Shown here: positions 9,726 to 18,406 of the stretch, one piece after another
Position numbering within the stretch: position 1 is the stretch's first letter
How the letters are laid out: each line of letters starts with the position of its first letter
Source: Cyclobacteriaceae bacterium
GTDB taxonomy: Bacteria; Bacteroidota; Bacteroidia; Cytophagales; Cyclobacteriaceae
Assembly (NCBI GenBank): GCA_020832305.1
Contig: JAFIEV010000056.1
Span: 1-64,000, forward strand
Reading direction: 5' to 3'
Length of the DNA stretch: 64,000 nucleotides
Notes under the pieces: generated by a model
Told to the model about the DNA's origin: nothing
Databases searched by the model: none
What the model saw: the letters and a program-made list of their open reading frames with translations, nothing else
Position numbers and translations under genes: made by a program

Positions 9726-10862
9726 TCATTTTTTCAGCTGAATGAGTGCTATGATTGGATTATCATTCTCTGAAACCTGACGATCTGCCAGGATCTTAGC
9801 TTTTTCATTCAATCTCTCATTCTTTTTAAGCTCTTCTAGTCTTTTTTGTAGATCGAGTGGATAAATCACTGCTATGAAACAATTATCGTCTCCTTCATGC
9901 ATATGGGTAAGATCCATCACATCATCTATGTCATTTGCTAAGCTGGTAAATCTATGATTCAACCCATCTTTTTTGTCATAAAGGTACATTGAAAACTGGG
10001 TTGCAAAATGAATATACCTCGTTGATTCAAATATTTTTGTCAGAAAAGAAAATTCATTTAATCTATTGAATAATTCTACACCTTTAGCCCTTTCGTCTGG
10101 CACTAATCTCTTCTCTTTGCTATCGAAGATTGCGTGCGAAATAATATGATATTTTTCGTCAATTTTAAATAATGTATCATCCATCATTTCAGAAAAAAAC
10201 ACCTGATCTTTATATTTATACATGTGATATTCTATATTCGGCGATAGACCGAGCGGACTGCCTTTAAGTTCAAAAGTAAATTTATTGGGGATGCGTGCAA
10301 TTGTGTCACCTGCAAAGCTGAGAAAAAAATGACTGTATAATTTATCTCCATTGATATTGGTTTGATAAGTAACCATGGCATTATCGTCGATGAAATTGAT
10401 AAAGTTTGCATCATGATTTAGCTCATTTATCATATCCCCTGAAGAACTAAAAATTAAGACTTTATTCCAGCTTTGTATAGCTATTTTATTACCGAGACTG
10501 TTAACATCGAAATCTTTAATAATATTATATTCACCGGGACCTTTACCGATTTTTTTGATCTTATTTATTAATATTCCACTATTATTGAATATATATATTG
10601 ACTCATTTGACAGAATAAAGATAAGATCATTTCTTTTAATTATTTTTAATATTTTACCCAAAATAGATTCTTCTGATGTTTCAAGAAACACATAATTAAT
10701 GCCATCAGTAAAAGTACTTAAAGATATGGTTTCATTGCTGCGGTTCGTTTGACTAATATCGAAATAAAGTATATTTTCGCTTTTGCTTGATGGAAATTTG
10801 GTTTTTTTAAGATCGCAAGAAAATAGTAAAGCAATTGCTAACAAAAATGCTAAATTATTCAT
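9726..10862 (-). CDS. 6-bladed beta-propeller lipoprotein
   Basis: This 378 aa protein begins with a short signal sequence and lipobox (LLFSC, Cys 16), so it should be a lipidated envelope protein. The body matches the Bacteroidota 6-bladed beta-propeller family: repeated blades with hydrophobic strand-turn-strand units such as NDLIFILSNESIYIFNNSGILINKIKKIGKGPGEY, the GKGPGEY loop being typical. Genomes of this phylum carry many such proteins, usually of unknown ligand. It stands alone and downstream lies repeat copy A. Its base composition is more A/T-rich than that of the housekeeping genes further right. Confidence 0.85.
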   Translation of the reverse strand: MNNLAFLLAIALLFSCDLKKTKFPSSKSENILYFDISQTNRSNETISLSTFTDGINYVFLETSEESILGKILKIIKRNDLIFILSNESIYIFNNSGILINKIKKIGKGPGEYNIIKDFDVNSLGNKIAIQSWNKVLIFSSSGDMINELNHDANFINFIDDNAMVTYQTNINGDKLYSHFFLSFAGDTIARIPNKFTFELKGSPLGLSPNIEYHMYKYKDQVFFSEMMDDTLFKIDEKYHIISHAIFDSKEKRLVPDERAKGVELFNRLNEFSFLTKIFESTRYIHFATQFSMYLYDKKDGLNHRFTSLANDIDDVMDLTHMHEGDDNCFIAVIYPLDLQKRLEELKKNERLNEKAKILADRQVSENDNPIIALIQLKK

Positions 10863-11081
10863 AAAAATGTAATTTATGGTAGTTATATTAGTTTTATCCT
10901 GATAAAATTGCAGGGAATTGTGTTTTGTATTTAATATAAATTGTTATAAAGAAATAAATTTTATAAATGCTCAAAGTAGAAACAATTTATTAGTTAGCCA
11001 TTTTATTTGTATTCTGAATAAAATGGCAAACGGAGAAAAATGATTCAGTCGTCTCTAATTTAATAAGTTATTTGTTTTAAA

Positions 11082-11234
11082 TGCTTAATATCAATAAAAT
11101 AACTTTGCTTTTCATAAAATTTAAAGGCATGTTAAACCCTGATTAATGGCTTATACCTGATTGTACTTTGTACCTCTTTGATTATCATTAACCGTTTTGT
11201 GCCGGGACTATATTTTCTTTTTACCGACCGGCTG
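11082..11234. repeat. Dispersed repeat family 1, copy B (partial)
   Basis: About 150 bp match the middle of the family: the spacer ending in AAGGCATGTTAAACCCTGATTA, the ATTAACCGTTTTG block and GCCGGGACTATATTTTCTTTTTACC. The left hairpin block and right CAAGTC/GACTTG end are missing. It ends about 9 bp from the stop codon of the toxin gene. The sequence between it and the propeller gene is A/T-rich and shows no gene. Confidence 0.75.
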
Positions 11235-11242
11235 TGGGGAAA

Positions 11243-11668
11243 TTATTGTTCAGTCATTATTATCTTTATAAAATCCGCGGGTGTCATAAGCCCTAATGCA
11301 CTGTTCTTGTAATCTTTAACATTCCGGGAAATTATCACATCTATATCGCCTTTCATTTCAGCTGAAAAATTCTGTAATGCATCTTCAAAATCTTTAAAAG
11401 GTGCATTGAGCGCTTGAATTATTGTTTCTTTATCGGTAATCAATACCTCGGTAATGGCAATTAATTGCTTAAGCTTATCGACAACTTTATCATGCTTAGC
11501 GCTTTGTCTCAACAAATAGTACACATTACTGATAATCACAGAAGTAATATAGCCGGTAATAACTTTCGATTCGCAAAGGGCTAATATTTTGGCGGCATGG
11601 TCTGAAAATGGTTTTCTGTCGAAAAAGAAATCCAGAATTACATCGGTGTCAATCAATACGTTTTTCAT
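11243..11668 (-). CDS. PIN-domain toxin (VapC-like ribonuclease)
   Basis: This 141 aa protein has the PIN-domain pattern: an N-terminal LIDTDVILDFFFDRKPF with the first catalytic aspartates, a middle conserved acidic region DFEDALQNFSAE, and a late acidic strand DVIISRNVKDYKNS followed by TPADFI. Such proteins are Mg-dependent endoribonucleases held inactive by a cognate antitoxin. The start codon overlaps the end of the upstream antitoxin gene by 4 bp, the usual arrangement for translational coupling. The catalytic acidic residues appear intact, so the toxin is probably functional. Confidence 0.9.
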   Translation of the reverse strand: MKNVLIDTDVILDFFFDRKPFSDHAAKILALCESKVITGYITSVIISNVYYLLRQSAKHDKVVDKLKQLIAITEVLITDKETIIQALNAPFKDFEDALQNFSAEMKGDIDVIISRNVKDYKNSALGLMTPADFIKIIMTEQ

Positions 11669-11919
11669 TCTTTCAGATATTTTTCAGCCAGTCTCTTTGA
11701 AAGCTCCCTTTTGTAATCAGCGTTTTTGGGTTCTTTAAATGCTCCTTTCAGCGATTTTACGATGGGTGTGAGCTCTACTTCCTTTTTTACCTCTTCTTTT
11801 GTGATGATTTTGAGATAGTTCTCAATCAAATCAGAAAGACTCCGTCCCTCTCCTGAAGCATATTTTTTTGCTTTCTCTATTACAGATTGATCTATGGTAA
11901 GTGTGAGTTTAGTATTCAT
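11665..11919 (-). CDS. DUF6364-type antitoxin partner of the PIN toxin
   Basis: This 84 aa protein begins with KLTLTIDQSVIEKAKKYASGEGRSLSDLIE. That is a ribbon-helix-helix-like DNA-binding start typical of DUF6364 antitoxins. The C-terminal half (KGAFKEPKNADYKRELSKRLAEKYL) would wrap the PIN toxin. It overlaps the toxin gene by 4 bp. A perfect inverted repeat 26 bp upstream of its start is a likely autoregulatory operator. Confidence 0.88.
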   Translation of the reverse strand: MNTKLTLTIDQSVIEKAKKYASGEGRSLSDLIENYLKIITKEEVKKEVELTPIVKSLKGAFKEPKNADYKRELSKRLAEKYLKE

Positions 11920-11944
11920 ATTATAGCCCTCTATTCCTTAATGC

Positions 11945-11960
11945 TTTATACACGTATAAA
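11945..11960. promoter_or_regulatory. Probable operator of the VapBC-like pair
   Basis: TTTATACACGTATAAA has 7-bp arms around a 2-bp centre, 26 bp upstream of the antitoxin start. Further upstream TACGTG and CACGTA flank CAAATAATATTTG (about 11976-12008), giving a second nested symmetry. Autorepression by the RHH antitoxin through such sites is usual for the family; binding here is inferred. Confidence 0.6.
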
Positions 11961-12165
11961 TTTAAATCAAATTTACTGTACGTGCAAATAATATTTGTAT
12001 TACACGTAGTACTTTTTTGGATGGGTTTGATGTTGTAGAAATAGTCTTGTGAGCATAGCAAAGCGAGGTTGTTTTAGCTCATAGTTCGTGAGCATAGCGA
12101 AACGGGATTCGTAGCGAATGTGGAGCTGTAAGTTGAAATATTGCGAAATGTCGGAGATTGGTCAG

Positions 12166-12194
12166 ACCTGTCAGGTTTCTGAAACCTGACAGGT
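12166..12194. repeat. AACCTGACAGGTT-type hairpin repeat
   Basis: This is a perfect inverted repeat with 14-bp arms (ACCTGTCAGGTTTC and its complement) around a single base, followed by a T run. Related hairpins occur at 19322-19350, 32451-32481 and 35065-35086. The preceding ~40 bp also resemble the stretch before the 19322 copy, so it belongs to a longer composite repeat leading into copy C. Between the toxin-antitoxin operator and this hairpin no gene is seen. Confidence 0.8.
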
Positions 12195-12270
12195 TTTTAT
12201 CTGGCATCAGCTGAAAAAACCCCAGATAAAGTGGATTTGCAATCCACACCATATGCTATGGTTCTTGTCT

Positions 12271-12545
12271 AATGCCGTAGTTCTTGTACTCACGAAACAC
12301 TATAAAATGCATGTAATCAACCATATAACCGTTGCCTGCCTAAAATTTGGAGGCATGTTAAACCCTGATTAATGGCTTATACCTGATTGTACTTTGTACC
12401 TCCTTGATTAACGTTAACCGTTTTGTGCCGGGACTATATTTTCTTTTTACCGACCGGCTTTCAGGCTCTGCTTTTCATTGGTGGCAAGGGCTCAAGTCGC
12501 AACAGCTGGCCGGCGAGGATGGGACTTGCGCCAATAGGTGGCGTT
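12271..12545. repeat. Dispersed repeat family 1, copy C
   Basis: This nearly full copy is most similar to copies A and B: the TTGTACTCACGAAACACTATAAAA-like block, TTTGGAGGCATGTTAAACC, the GTTAACCGTTTTG block, ATTTTCTTTTTACCGACC, and the CAAGTCGC...GACTTGCGCC end. It abuts the 3' end of the first RES toxin gene by about 10 bp. An open frame crossing it has no protein character. Confidence 0.8.
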
Positions 12546-12555
12546 ACTACGGAGA

Positions 12556-13029
12556 TTACTTTCCCTGTTTAAATCTACTGTCAAATTGTAATCTCTGTGT
12601 TGAAATTACTTTGATTTTTGCTGAATCAGGATGATTTGGATTGATTAAATAATTATATTCTGGTGGAACTATGCTACTCGGTACCTTTAATACAGGCGCT
12701 TCCTTTTTATAAACAAAATCGTCTCCAATATATTGTGTTTCTGGAATGGGAGGTCTGGAATCCCAATCCTCAGGCAATTGTTCAATGGGTAATTCCATTA
12801 TAGTGATATCCTTTGGGATGTCAATTTCAACGTAATATCTATCTGTTGGTAAATCTTCAGAAAAATCTAAATGCACAGAAATTTCCAACATAGCAAGGGC
12901 GCGGGATTCTGCGGTGTAAACAAGGTAAGTATGTAAACTATTCCATCTGTATCCATCATTGAGCGCTGCTCCAACTCCTTTGAGTGTATGCGTCAAATAT
13001 TTCTCCCTTTCGATTCTAAATACTCTCAT
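12556..13029 (-). CDS. RES-domain toxin 1
   Basis: This 157 aa protein shows the RES-domain signature: an early arginine in YRWNS (Arg 28), then VYTAES (Tyr 38, Glu 41), and near the C-terminus KVPSSIVPPEYNYLINPNHPD with the serine of the motif. RES toxins such as MbcT and ParT consume or transfer NAD and arrest growth until bound by an Xre/MbcA-type antitoxin. The start overlaps the antitoxin stop by one base (TGATG), indicating coupling. All motif residues are present. A second, clearly diverged pair lies at 19.9-20.8 kb. Confidence 0.92.
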   Translation of the reverse strand: MRVFRIEREKYLTHTLKGVGAALNDGYRWNSLHTYLVYTAESRALAMLEISVHLDFSEDLPTDRYYVEIDIPKDITIMELPIEQLPEDWDSRPPIPETQYIGDDFVYKKEAPVLKVPSSIVPPEYNYLINPNHPDSAKIKVISTQRLQFDSRFKQGK

Positions 13030-13529
13030 CAGGCCATGTTTCCATATTCGATTCTATTCAGGCAATTTTTCACTTCTTGTATTCCTGTATTTGAATCCAA
13101 TAAACTTTCTGGTGTATTACCTCCTAATGATATGTTTTGCTTTTTAAGCCAACGTCGAAATTTTTCTTCTTCCTGGTTAAAAACTTCAATTCCAAAATCA
13201 AAGAGTTCAGTAAGGAGCAATACAGTTTCACTTTCTCTGCCACTGAGCAGTGCATTTTCTCTTCGTTTTTTATTGTATGTTGTCTGGGGTAGCCCAAAAA
13301 TGTGCAGTACCTCTTTTATGGGAAGATTAATTCTCTTACTGATAACCTCAATGGATCCGTAAGGAACGCCTTCTCTTATGATATCAACTCTTTCAAGTTT
13401 TGATGACCAGTTATATTCACGTCCTTCTGCTACCAGGCGCCATTTGGCCGAGGATCTTCCGGATGCTTTGGCCCGGGCAATGCTTTCTTCTGGATTAAAA
13501 ATTTTTCGTTTTCCTGTTTTTCCTTCCAT
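13029..13529 (-). CDS. Xre/MbcA/ParS-type antitoxin 1
   Basis: The C-terminal half carries the DUF2384 antitoxin-toxin-binding pattern: helices around LLLTELFDFGIEVFNQEEEKFRRWLKK, then NTPESLLDSNTGIQEVKNCLNRIEYG. The middle (VISKRINLPIKEVLHIFGLPQTTYNKKR) is the helix-turn-helix region. I place the start at 13529 (MEGKTGK, 166 aa), not at the upstream ATG at 13559. The upstream option would translate straight through a perfect 15-bp-arm palindrome that is best read as the operator. The gene is coupled to the RES toxin by a one-base overlap. Confidence 0.88.
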   Translation of the reverse strand: MEGKTGKRKIFNPEESIARAKASGRSSAKWRLVAEGREYNWSSKLERVDIIREGVPYGSIEVISKRINLPIKEVLHIFGLPQTTYNKKRRENALLSGRESETVLLLTELFDFGIEVFNQEEEKFRRWLKKQNISLGGNTPESLLDSNTGIQEVKNCLNRIEYGNMA

Positions 13530-13575
13530 TTTTACAGCATTTATGCTATAAATATACAATATAAATGCTGTAAAA
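13530..13575. promoter_or_regulatory. Operator palindrome of RES/Xre pair 1
   Basis: A perfect inverted repeat has 15-bp arms at 13530-13544 and 13561-13575 (TTTTACAGCATTTAT and its complement), separated by 16 A/T-rich bases. It ends at the base next to the chosen ATG of the antitoxin. Autoregulation by the antitoxin or toxin-antitoxin complex is typical of this family. Confidence 0.75.
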
Positions 13576-13992
13576 TAAGTGTGGTTTTAAAAAATTTAAT
13601 CAACAGGGCTGTGATTGGAGTTTTTGTGAACGACCACTTTCCGGCTGTTCTGATGCATGGATACAATTCGAGATGAACATTTTAAAAACCTAAAATCAGC
13701 AGTTTACCTGCTATAGCTCAGTTGTATTAGCCCGTTCTTTCTGATTCTAAGGACCACCACAAACGAGTCGGGTGTATCCTATTGGAGATACGTCCAATCA
13801 ATATTTAAACCCATAAAATTTCAGCAGGTACTTCAATCCTTTGTTAAAAGATTGTATCAGTTCCTTAGATGACTTTTTCTACTCTATTATTAATGAAACA
13901 ATCTTGTCGGCTGACTATATTTGTAGGGTTGTTACGCTATTTTTCAATGTTGGTGATAAAACCACACCTTTTTAAAACTTAAAAAATTCATT
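13576..13992. other. Upstream region of the saccharolytic cluster
   Basis: About 400 bp contain no visible gene. Near the right end, TATATTTG at 13916-13923 matches the Bacteroidota -7 consensus TAnnTTTG, about 70 bp before the fucosidase start. I found no good -33 TTG at the expected spacing, so it is only a candidate promoter. Confidence 0.4.
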
Positions 13993-15048
13993 ATGCGAAA
14001 ATTATTTTTAATATGCTTAGCCGCTGGGCTGGCCATATCCTGTTCACCGCAGAAACCGGCCGGTAATTTTCATGAAGAGTCTATGGAAGCCTATCAGGAA
14101 AGGATGGCCTGGTTTAAGGAAGCCAAATATGGAATGTTCATTCATTTTGGTTTGTACAGTCAGTTAGGGGGTGTATGGAAAGGGGATACGGTCTGGAAGT
14201 ATTCGGAATGGATTCAATCCTACAAGGATATATCGAAAGAAGAATATGCACCCCTCATTAAGACTTTTAATCCGCAGGATTTTGATGCTGAACTGATCGT
14301 AAGTACAGCCAGAGATGCTGGTATGAAGTACCTGGTTATTACAACAAAACACCATGAAGGTTTCTGTCTGTGGGATAGTAAATATACAGATTTTGACCTT
14401 TCAGGAGCGCCATTTGACCGGGATGTACTCAGAGAGCTGGCCGATGCCTGCAAAAAACATGGTATACGGTTTGGTACATATTACAGCATTATCGACTGGC
14501 ACCACCCCTCGCAACAACCAAACCTCGACAAGGAAAGCCACTGGGAACGTTGGGGAAAAGTTTCAATGGTGGAAGGAAAAAAAGAAGAATATGTTAGCTA
14601 TATGAAGAATCAACTAAAGGAAATACTTGACAATTATGATCCCAGTATTCTTTGGTTTGATGGCGATTGGGCTGACTGGTGGACACTGGAAGATGGCATA
14701 GACCTGTACAATTATCTAAGGGGGATAAAACCGGAACTTATTATCAATAACCGGGTGGCTAAACGAGAGGAGTTTCTCAGGGATTATGGCACACCAGAGC
14801 AGTTTCACATTGATTCATTGGTGAATTTCGAATGGGAGGCCTGCTATACCCTCAATACTTCATGGGGATTTAAACATGGCGACAATAATTGGAAACAGCC
14901 CGACGTGGTTTATGAAAAGCTGACGGAAATAAACAAATTTGGTGGTAATTTCCTGTTAAATATTGGTCCGGATGGCTCAGGAAGGGTGCCTGAAGAATCT
15001 ATTCGTATTCTTCTTGAAGTAGGGGAAATGTTGAAAAACAGACATTAA
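13993..15048 (+). CDS. GH29 alpha-L-fucosidase, lipoprotein
   Basis: This 351 aa protein has a lipoprotein signal (lipobox AISC, Cys 17) and then the GH29 TIM-barrel pattern: MAWFKEAKYGMFIHFGLYS, YLVITTKHHEGFCLWDS, and ILWFDGDW. Asp 223 in WFDG is the expected nucleophile. GH29 enzymes remove alpha-linked fucose from glycans. The protein is shorter than typical members (often 430 aa or more) because the usual C-terminal beta-sandwich is absent; the barrel looks complete. It is followed at 182 bp by a sulfatase and a GH28-like gene on the same strand. The group probably trims a sulfated, fucose-containing plant or algal polysaccharide at the cell envelope. Confidence 0.92.
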   Translation: MRKLFLICLAAGLAISCSPQKPAGNFHEESMEAYQERMAWFKEAKYGMFIHFGLYSQLGGVWKGDTVWKYSEWIQSYKDISKEEYAPLIKTFNPQDFDAELIVSTARDAGMKYLVITTKHHEGFCLWDSKYTDFDLSGAPFDRDVLRELADACKKHGIRFGTYYSIIDWHHPSQQPNLDKESHWERWGKVSMVEGKKEEYVSYMKNQLKEILDNYDPSILWFDGDWADWWTLEDGIDLYNYLRGIKPELIINNRVAKREEFLRDYGTPEQFHIDSLVNFEWEACYTLNTSWGFKHGDNNWKQPDVVYEKLTEINKFGGNFLLNIGPDGSGRVPEESIRILLEVGEMLKNRH

Positions 15049-15230
15049 AATCCAATCAATACCCGTTTCTCTTGTGGATGTTTTCATTTGCAAAATGCGC
15101 CATCGGGTTAATGTTTTCTTCAGCAAATTCCGGTGCGGTCTAATCTGGTAATATTGCACTGTCGCCAATAATTGAGTTCAGAAATGTATGAATTTGAGAC
15201 ATACATGAAATGTATTAAAACCACAGGATT

Positions 15231-16784
15231 ATGGTGAAAATCAGCCTCTTGATACTCCTTTGCTTAACTTTTATTTTTTGTAATACTTCCTTTTCGCAGC
15301 AGAGGACAAAACCAAATGTAGTGGTGATTTTCACAGATGACCACAGGTATTCGGGAGTACATGCTTTTGGTAATGAACAAATTCAAACTCCAAACATCGA
15401 CAAGTTATCAGAAGAGGGTGTGTCCTTTTCCAATGCATATTTGATGGGGGCATTTAATCCGGCTACCTGCATTCCGAGCCGTGCGAATTTGCTAAGCGGG
15501 AGGAATCTTTTTGAGCTCAAAGGGGACGGGCGAACGATTCCCCCGGAACATACCACCATGGGTGAAGCCTTTAAAAATGCAGGGTATCATTGCCATATAA
15601 TCGGCAAATGGCACCAAGACAGGGCTTCTCTTTTTCGCTCTTTCCATTCAGGCGGCCCGATTATGGGACTGGGCTTATATCTTGTAGATCAGTACCGGAT
15701 GCCACTCTGGGATTGGGATGAGCAAGGACGGTTTGATATGAAGGATGCTTTCCTTTTAAATTATGATGCAAATAATGTAATTAAGCGCAGTCCCATAACA
15801 GGCCGGGAACAAAAAAGCCCCATTGGAACTGAAAATGATGGTCCGCATACCTCAGAAATTTTTGCAAATGAGGCAGTTTCATTTATTGAACAATATAGCC
15901 AGGACAATCCTTTTTTTATGTACCTGGCTTTTCATGCACCGCACGATCCGCGTCAGGCGCCTCAAAAATATAAGACCATGTATCCGGAGGATGAGATCTT
16001 ATTGCCTCCATCCTATATGCCCCAACATCCTTTTGACAATGGAGAACAGATCATCAGGGATGAACAGCTGGCTCCATGGCCTCGCAGCCCGGAAATTGTA
16101 AAAAAGCATATCTCAGATTATTATGCAATTATTACCCACATGGATGCCCAGATCGGACGTCTTACTGATGCTTTAAAGAAAAGCGGACAGTATGAAAATA
16201 CCATCATCGTTTTTGCCGGAGACAGTGGCCTGGGTGTGGGTTCCCATGGCTTAATGGGTAAACAAAACCTTTATGATGAAGCAGGGATACATGTGCCTTT
16301 TATCATTTCCGGTCATCTGTTAAAACAGAAAAATAAATCCTTCGATGGACTGTGCTATATTCATGATATTTTCCCTACCCTTGCAGACCTCGCAGGGATT
16401 TCTGTTCCGGAATCTGTAACGGGCATTAGTCTTAAGCCTGTTGTATATGGTCTCCAGCCTCAGCAGCCCAGAACCTATGCGTATCATGCTTATATGCAAT
16501 TTCAGAGGGCATTTCGGCAAGGTGATTACAAACTGATTGAATATGTTAAAATTCCGGAAACCAGGGAAGATGGTACGTTAATATGGAAAGGCTCGAGGGT
16601 TACTCAATTATTCAATCTATCACATGACCCATGGGAGATACATAATTTGGCCTATTTGCCTGGCTATGATCAGATATTGAAAGAGATGAGAGAAAAATTA
16701 ATACATACTGCCAGCCTATACGGTGATTCTGAAAATGACTTTTGGCATTTTTATAACTCCGCCGATGAGGTATTCAAGAGATAA
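15231..16784 (+). CDS. Secreted S1-type sulfatase
   Basis: This 517 aa protein has a cleavable signal peptide (hydrophobic core residues 4-17, cleavage near FSQQ). It then carries the sulfatase alpha/beta core: NVVVIFTDDHR (calcium-binding aspartates), and CIPSR at Cys 80, the C-x-P-S-R motif that formylglycine-generating enzyme converts to the catalytic residue. IGKWHQD and FAGDSGLGVGSHGLMGKQNLYDE follow in order. S1 sulfatases remove sulfate esters from glycans or small molecules; the substrate is not readable. No maturase (FGE or anSME) gene is in the window, so it must be encoded elsewhere. It sits between the fucosidase and a GH28-like gene (10 bp gap), pointing to a sulfated polysaccharide. 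Confidence 0.93.
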   Translation: MVKISLLILLCLTFIFCNTSFSQQRTKPNVVVIFTDDHRYSGVHAFGNEQIQTPNIDKLSEEGVSFSNAYLMGAFNPATCIPSRANLLSGRNLFELKGDGRTIPPEHTTMGEAFKNAGYHCHIIGKWHQDRASLFRSFHSGGPIMGLGLYLVDQYRMPLWDWDEQGRFDMKDAFLLNYDANNVIKRSPITGREQKSPIGTENDGPHTSEIFANEAVSFIEQYSQDNPFFMYLAFHAPHDPRQAPQKYKTMYPEDEILLPPSYMPQHPFDNGEQIIRDEQLAPWPRSPEIVKKHISDYYAIITHMDAQIGRLTDALKKSGQYENTIIVFAGDSGLGVGSHGLMGKQNLYDEAGIHVPFIISGHLLKQKNKSFDGLCYIHDIFPTLADLAGISVPESVTGISLKPVVYGLQPQQPRTYAYHAYMQFQRAFRQGDYKLIEYVKIPETREDGTLIWKGSRVTQLFNLSHDPWEIHNLAYLPGYDQILKEMREKLIHTASLYGDSENDFWHFYNSADEVFKR

Positions 16785-16793
16785 TGTAAAGAA

Positions 16794-18179
16794 TTGACTG
16801 TTATGAAAGAAATGACCCTGATGATATTGTTGTTCATCATAATGCAAAATAATCACTTGCAGGCCAGAGGCTATGATGTGCTTGATTTCGGGGCCATTAA
16901 CGATGGAAAAACAATCAATACCAGGGCTATCCAACAAGCCATTGATCAGTGTGCCAGGGATGGCGGCGGCACAGTATTGATTGCCGGCGGGGGAGCATAT
17001 CTTACAGGTACGATCTACCTAAAAGATAATATTACCTTGTATATTGATAATGGAACCACCCTGCTCGGGAGTCAGGATATCAATGATTATACTACCGACA
17101 CCCATAAAAACATGTATAAAGACGAAACCCACATGGATCGTTGCCTGATTTTCGCCAAAGATGCAAATTCCATAGCCATTGAAGGACACGGAATCCTCGA
17201 TGGCAACGGATATCGTTCTGTTTTTACCAACGATACCGGCCGCCCCATGCTTCTGCGGTTTCTAAATTGTACCAATATTCGCATTCGGGATATCACTTTA
17301 AAAAACCCTGCCTCCTGGACCTCTGTCTTTCTCTATTGTGATGATATAAGTGTACATGGAATCAAAATACACAGCAGAGCCAATTCAAATGGAGATGGAC
17401 TCAATTTTGATGGATGCAGCAAGGTAAGGGTAAGCGACTGTGCATTTAACACCAGCGATGACAGCATTTGCCTTCAAACTTCATTACCTGATAAACCATG
17501 TCACGATATCACCATCACCAATTGCACCTTTACCTCTTATTGGGCTGGCATCCGAATTGGTTTATTATCCCGGGGAGACTTTAGCCGGGTAAGCATTTCA
17601 AACTGTACGTTTCGCGACATCAGGGATGCCGGTTTGAAAATTCAAATGAATGAAGGGGGTGCGATGAAAAACATGATATTCTCCAACCTTGTCATGGAAA
17701 ACGTACCACGTCCTGTTTTTATGACCTTTTGCCAGCAAAGGGCTTGTGTAGATGCCCCAATGGAACTTGCCCCGATGAATGCCATGCATGACTTCATCTT
17801 TCAATCCATGTTGGTTGATAATGCAGCGCTGGATATTAATTCTGCCTTTTTTTTAACAGGCCTGCCCGGGCATTACATTGAAAACGTAATCATTCGTGAT
17901 GTACAGTTTGTCGTATCCGGAGGGGGGACAAAGCAAGATGCGAAAAAGGATGTCAAAGAATTCACACCGGAACTGCTTGGAAACTGGTGGCCTGAGTTTC
18001 ACCTGACAGGCACATTGCCGGCACATGGCATCTTTTTGAGACATATGAAAAATGTTACGATTGACAATTTCCAGATCAGAACCATAGAAAAAGATGAGCG
18101 CCCTGCCATCATTGCAGATGACGTAAAAAATATGAATTTAAAAGGCCTTAGCTCAAACGGAAAATCCATTAAGCAGTAA
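16794..18179 (+). CDS. GH28-like secreted polysaccharide hydrolase
   Basis: This 461 aa protein has a short signal peptide and a right-handed parallel beta-helix pattern. DVLDFGAINDGKTINTRAIQQAIDQC is the classic start of pectinase-type GH28 proteins. Catalytic-region motifs are NGDGLNFDG (Asp 201) and NTSDDSICL (Asp 222, Asp 223). Where typical GH28 enzymes have a GHG motif, this protein has WAGIRIG, so the conserved histidine is missing. It may act on an unusual uronic-acid or rhamnose-containing backbone, or be a relative with a changed mechanism. It lies 10 bp after the sulfatase and is probably co-transcribed with it. Confidence 0.88.
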   Translation: MTVMKEMTLMILLFIIMQNNHLQARGYDVLDFGAINDGKTINTRAIQQAIDQCARDGGGTVLIAGGGAYLTGTIYLKDNITLYIDNGTTLLGSQDINDYTTDTHKNMYKDETHMDRCLIFAKDANSIAIEGHGILDGNGYRSVFTNDTGRPMLLRFLNCTNIRIRDITLKNPASWTSVFLYCDDISVHGIKIHSRANSNGDGLNFDGCSKVRVSDCAFNTSDDSICLQTSLPDKPCHDITITNCTFTSYWAGIRIGLLSRGDFSRVSISNCTFRDIRDAGLKIQMNEGGAMKNMIFSNLVMENVPRPVFMTFCQQRACVDAPMELAPMNAMHDFIFQSMLVDNAALDINSAFFLTGLPGHYIENVIIRDVQFVVSGGGTKQDAKKDVKEFTPELLGNWWPEFHLTGTLPAHGIFLRHMKNVTIDNFQIRTIEKDERPAIIADDVKNMNLKGLSSNGKSIKQ

Positions 18180-18406
18180 GCCAATCTCTTTTGAAAAGGT
18201 TTGAAGCCGGATGACAAAGTTTACACAGTGTTGAAAACAATGGGGGTGCGGCAGATAATCAAATGCCATTATTTCCGGACTCTGATTAATTTAAAAAAGT
18301 CATAATCGCTTGTATGCGGGCTACGGACATGGGCATTGATGACATAGCGGGCACACCTAATGACATTCTACTTCTTTTTTAACAAGAAGTATCAGATAAT
18401 ATACAA

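Noticed and set aside
12404-12634. Open frame of 76 codons across repeat copy C
   Set aside because: It coincides with the dispersed repeat and the 3' end of the RES toxin gene; equivalent positions in other copies are not open, and the composition is not protein-like.
13029-13559. Upstream start of antitoxin 1 at 13559
   Set aside because: It would translate the operator palindrome and adds ten residues not expected in the family.
18370-18390. Terminator between the GH28-like and ExbD-like genes
   Set aside because: The stem is only 7 A/T-rich pairs with no clear T run after it on either strand.
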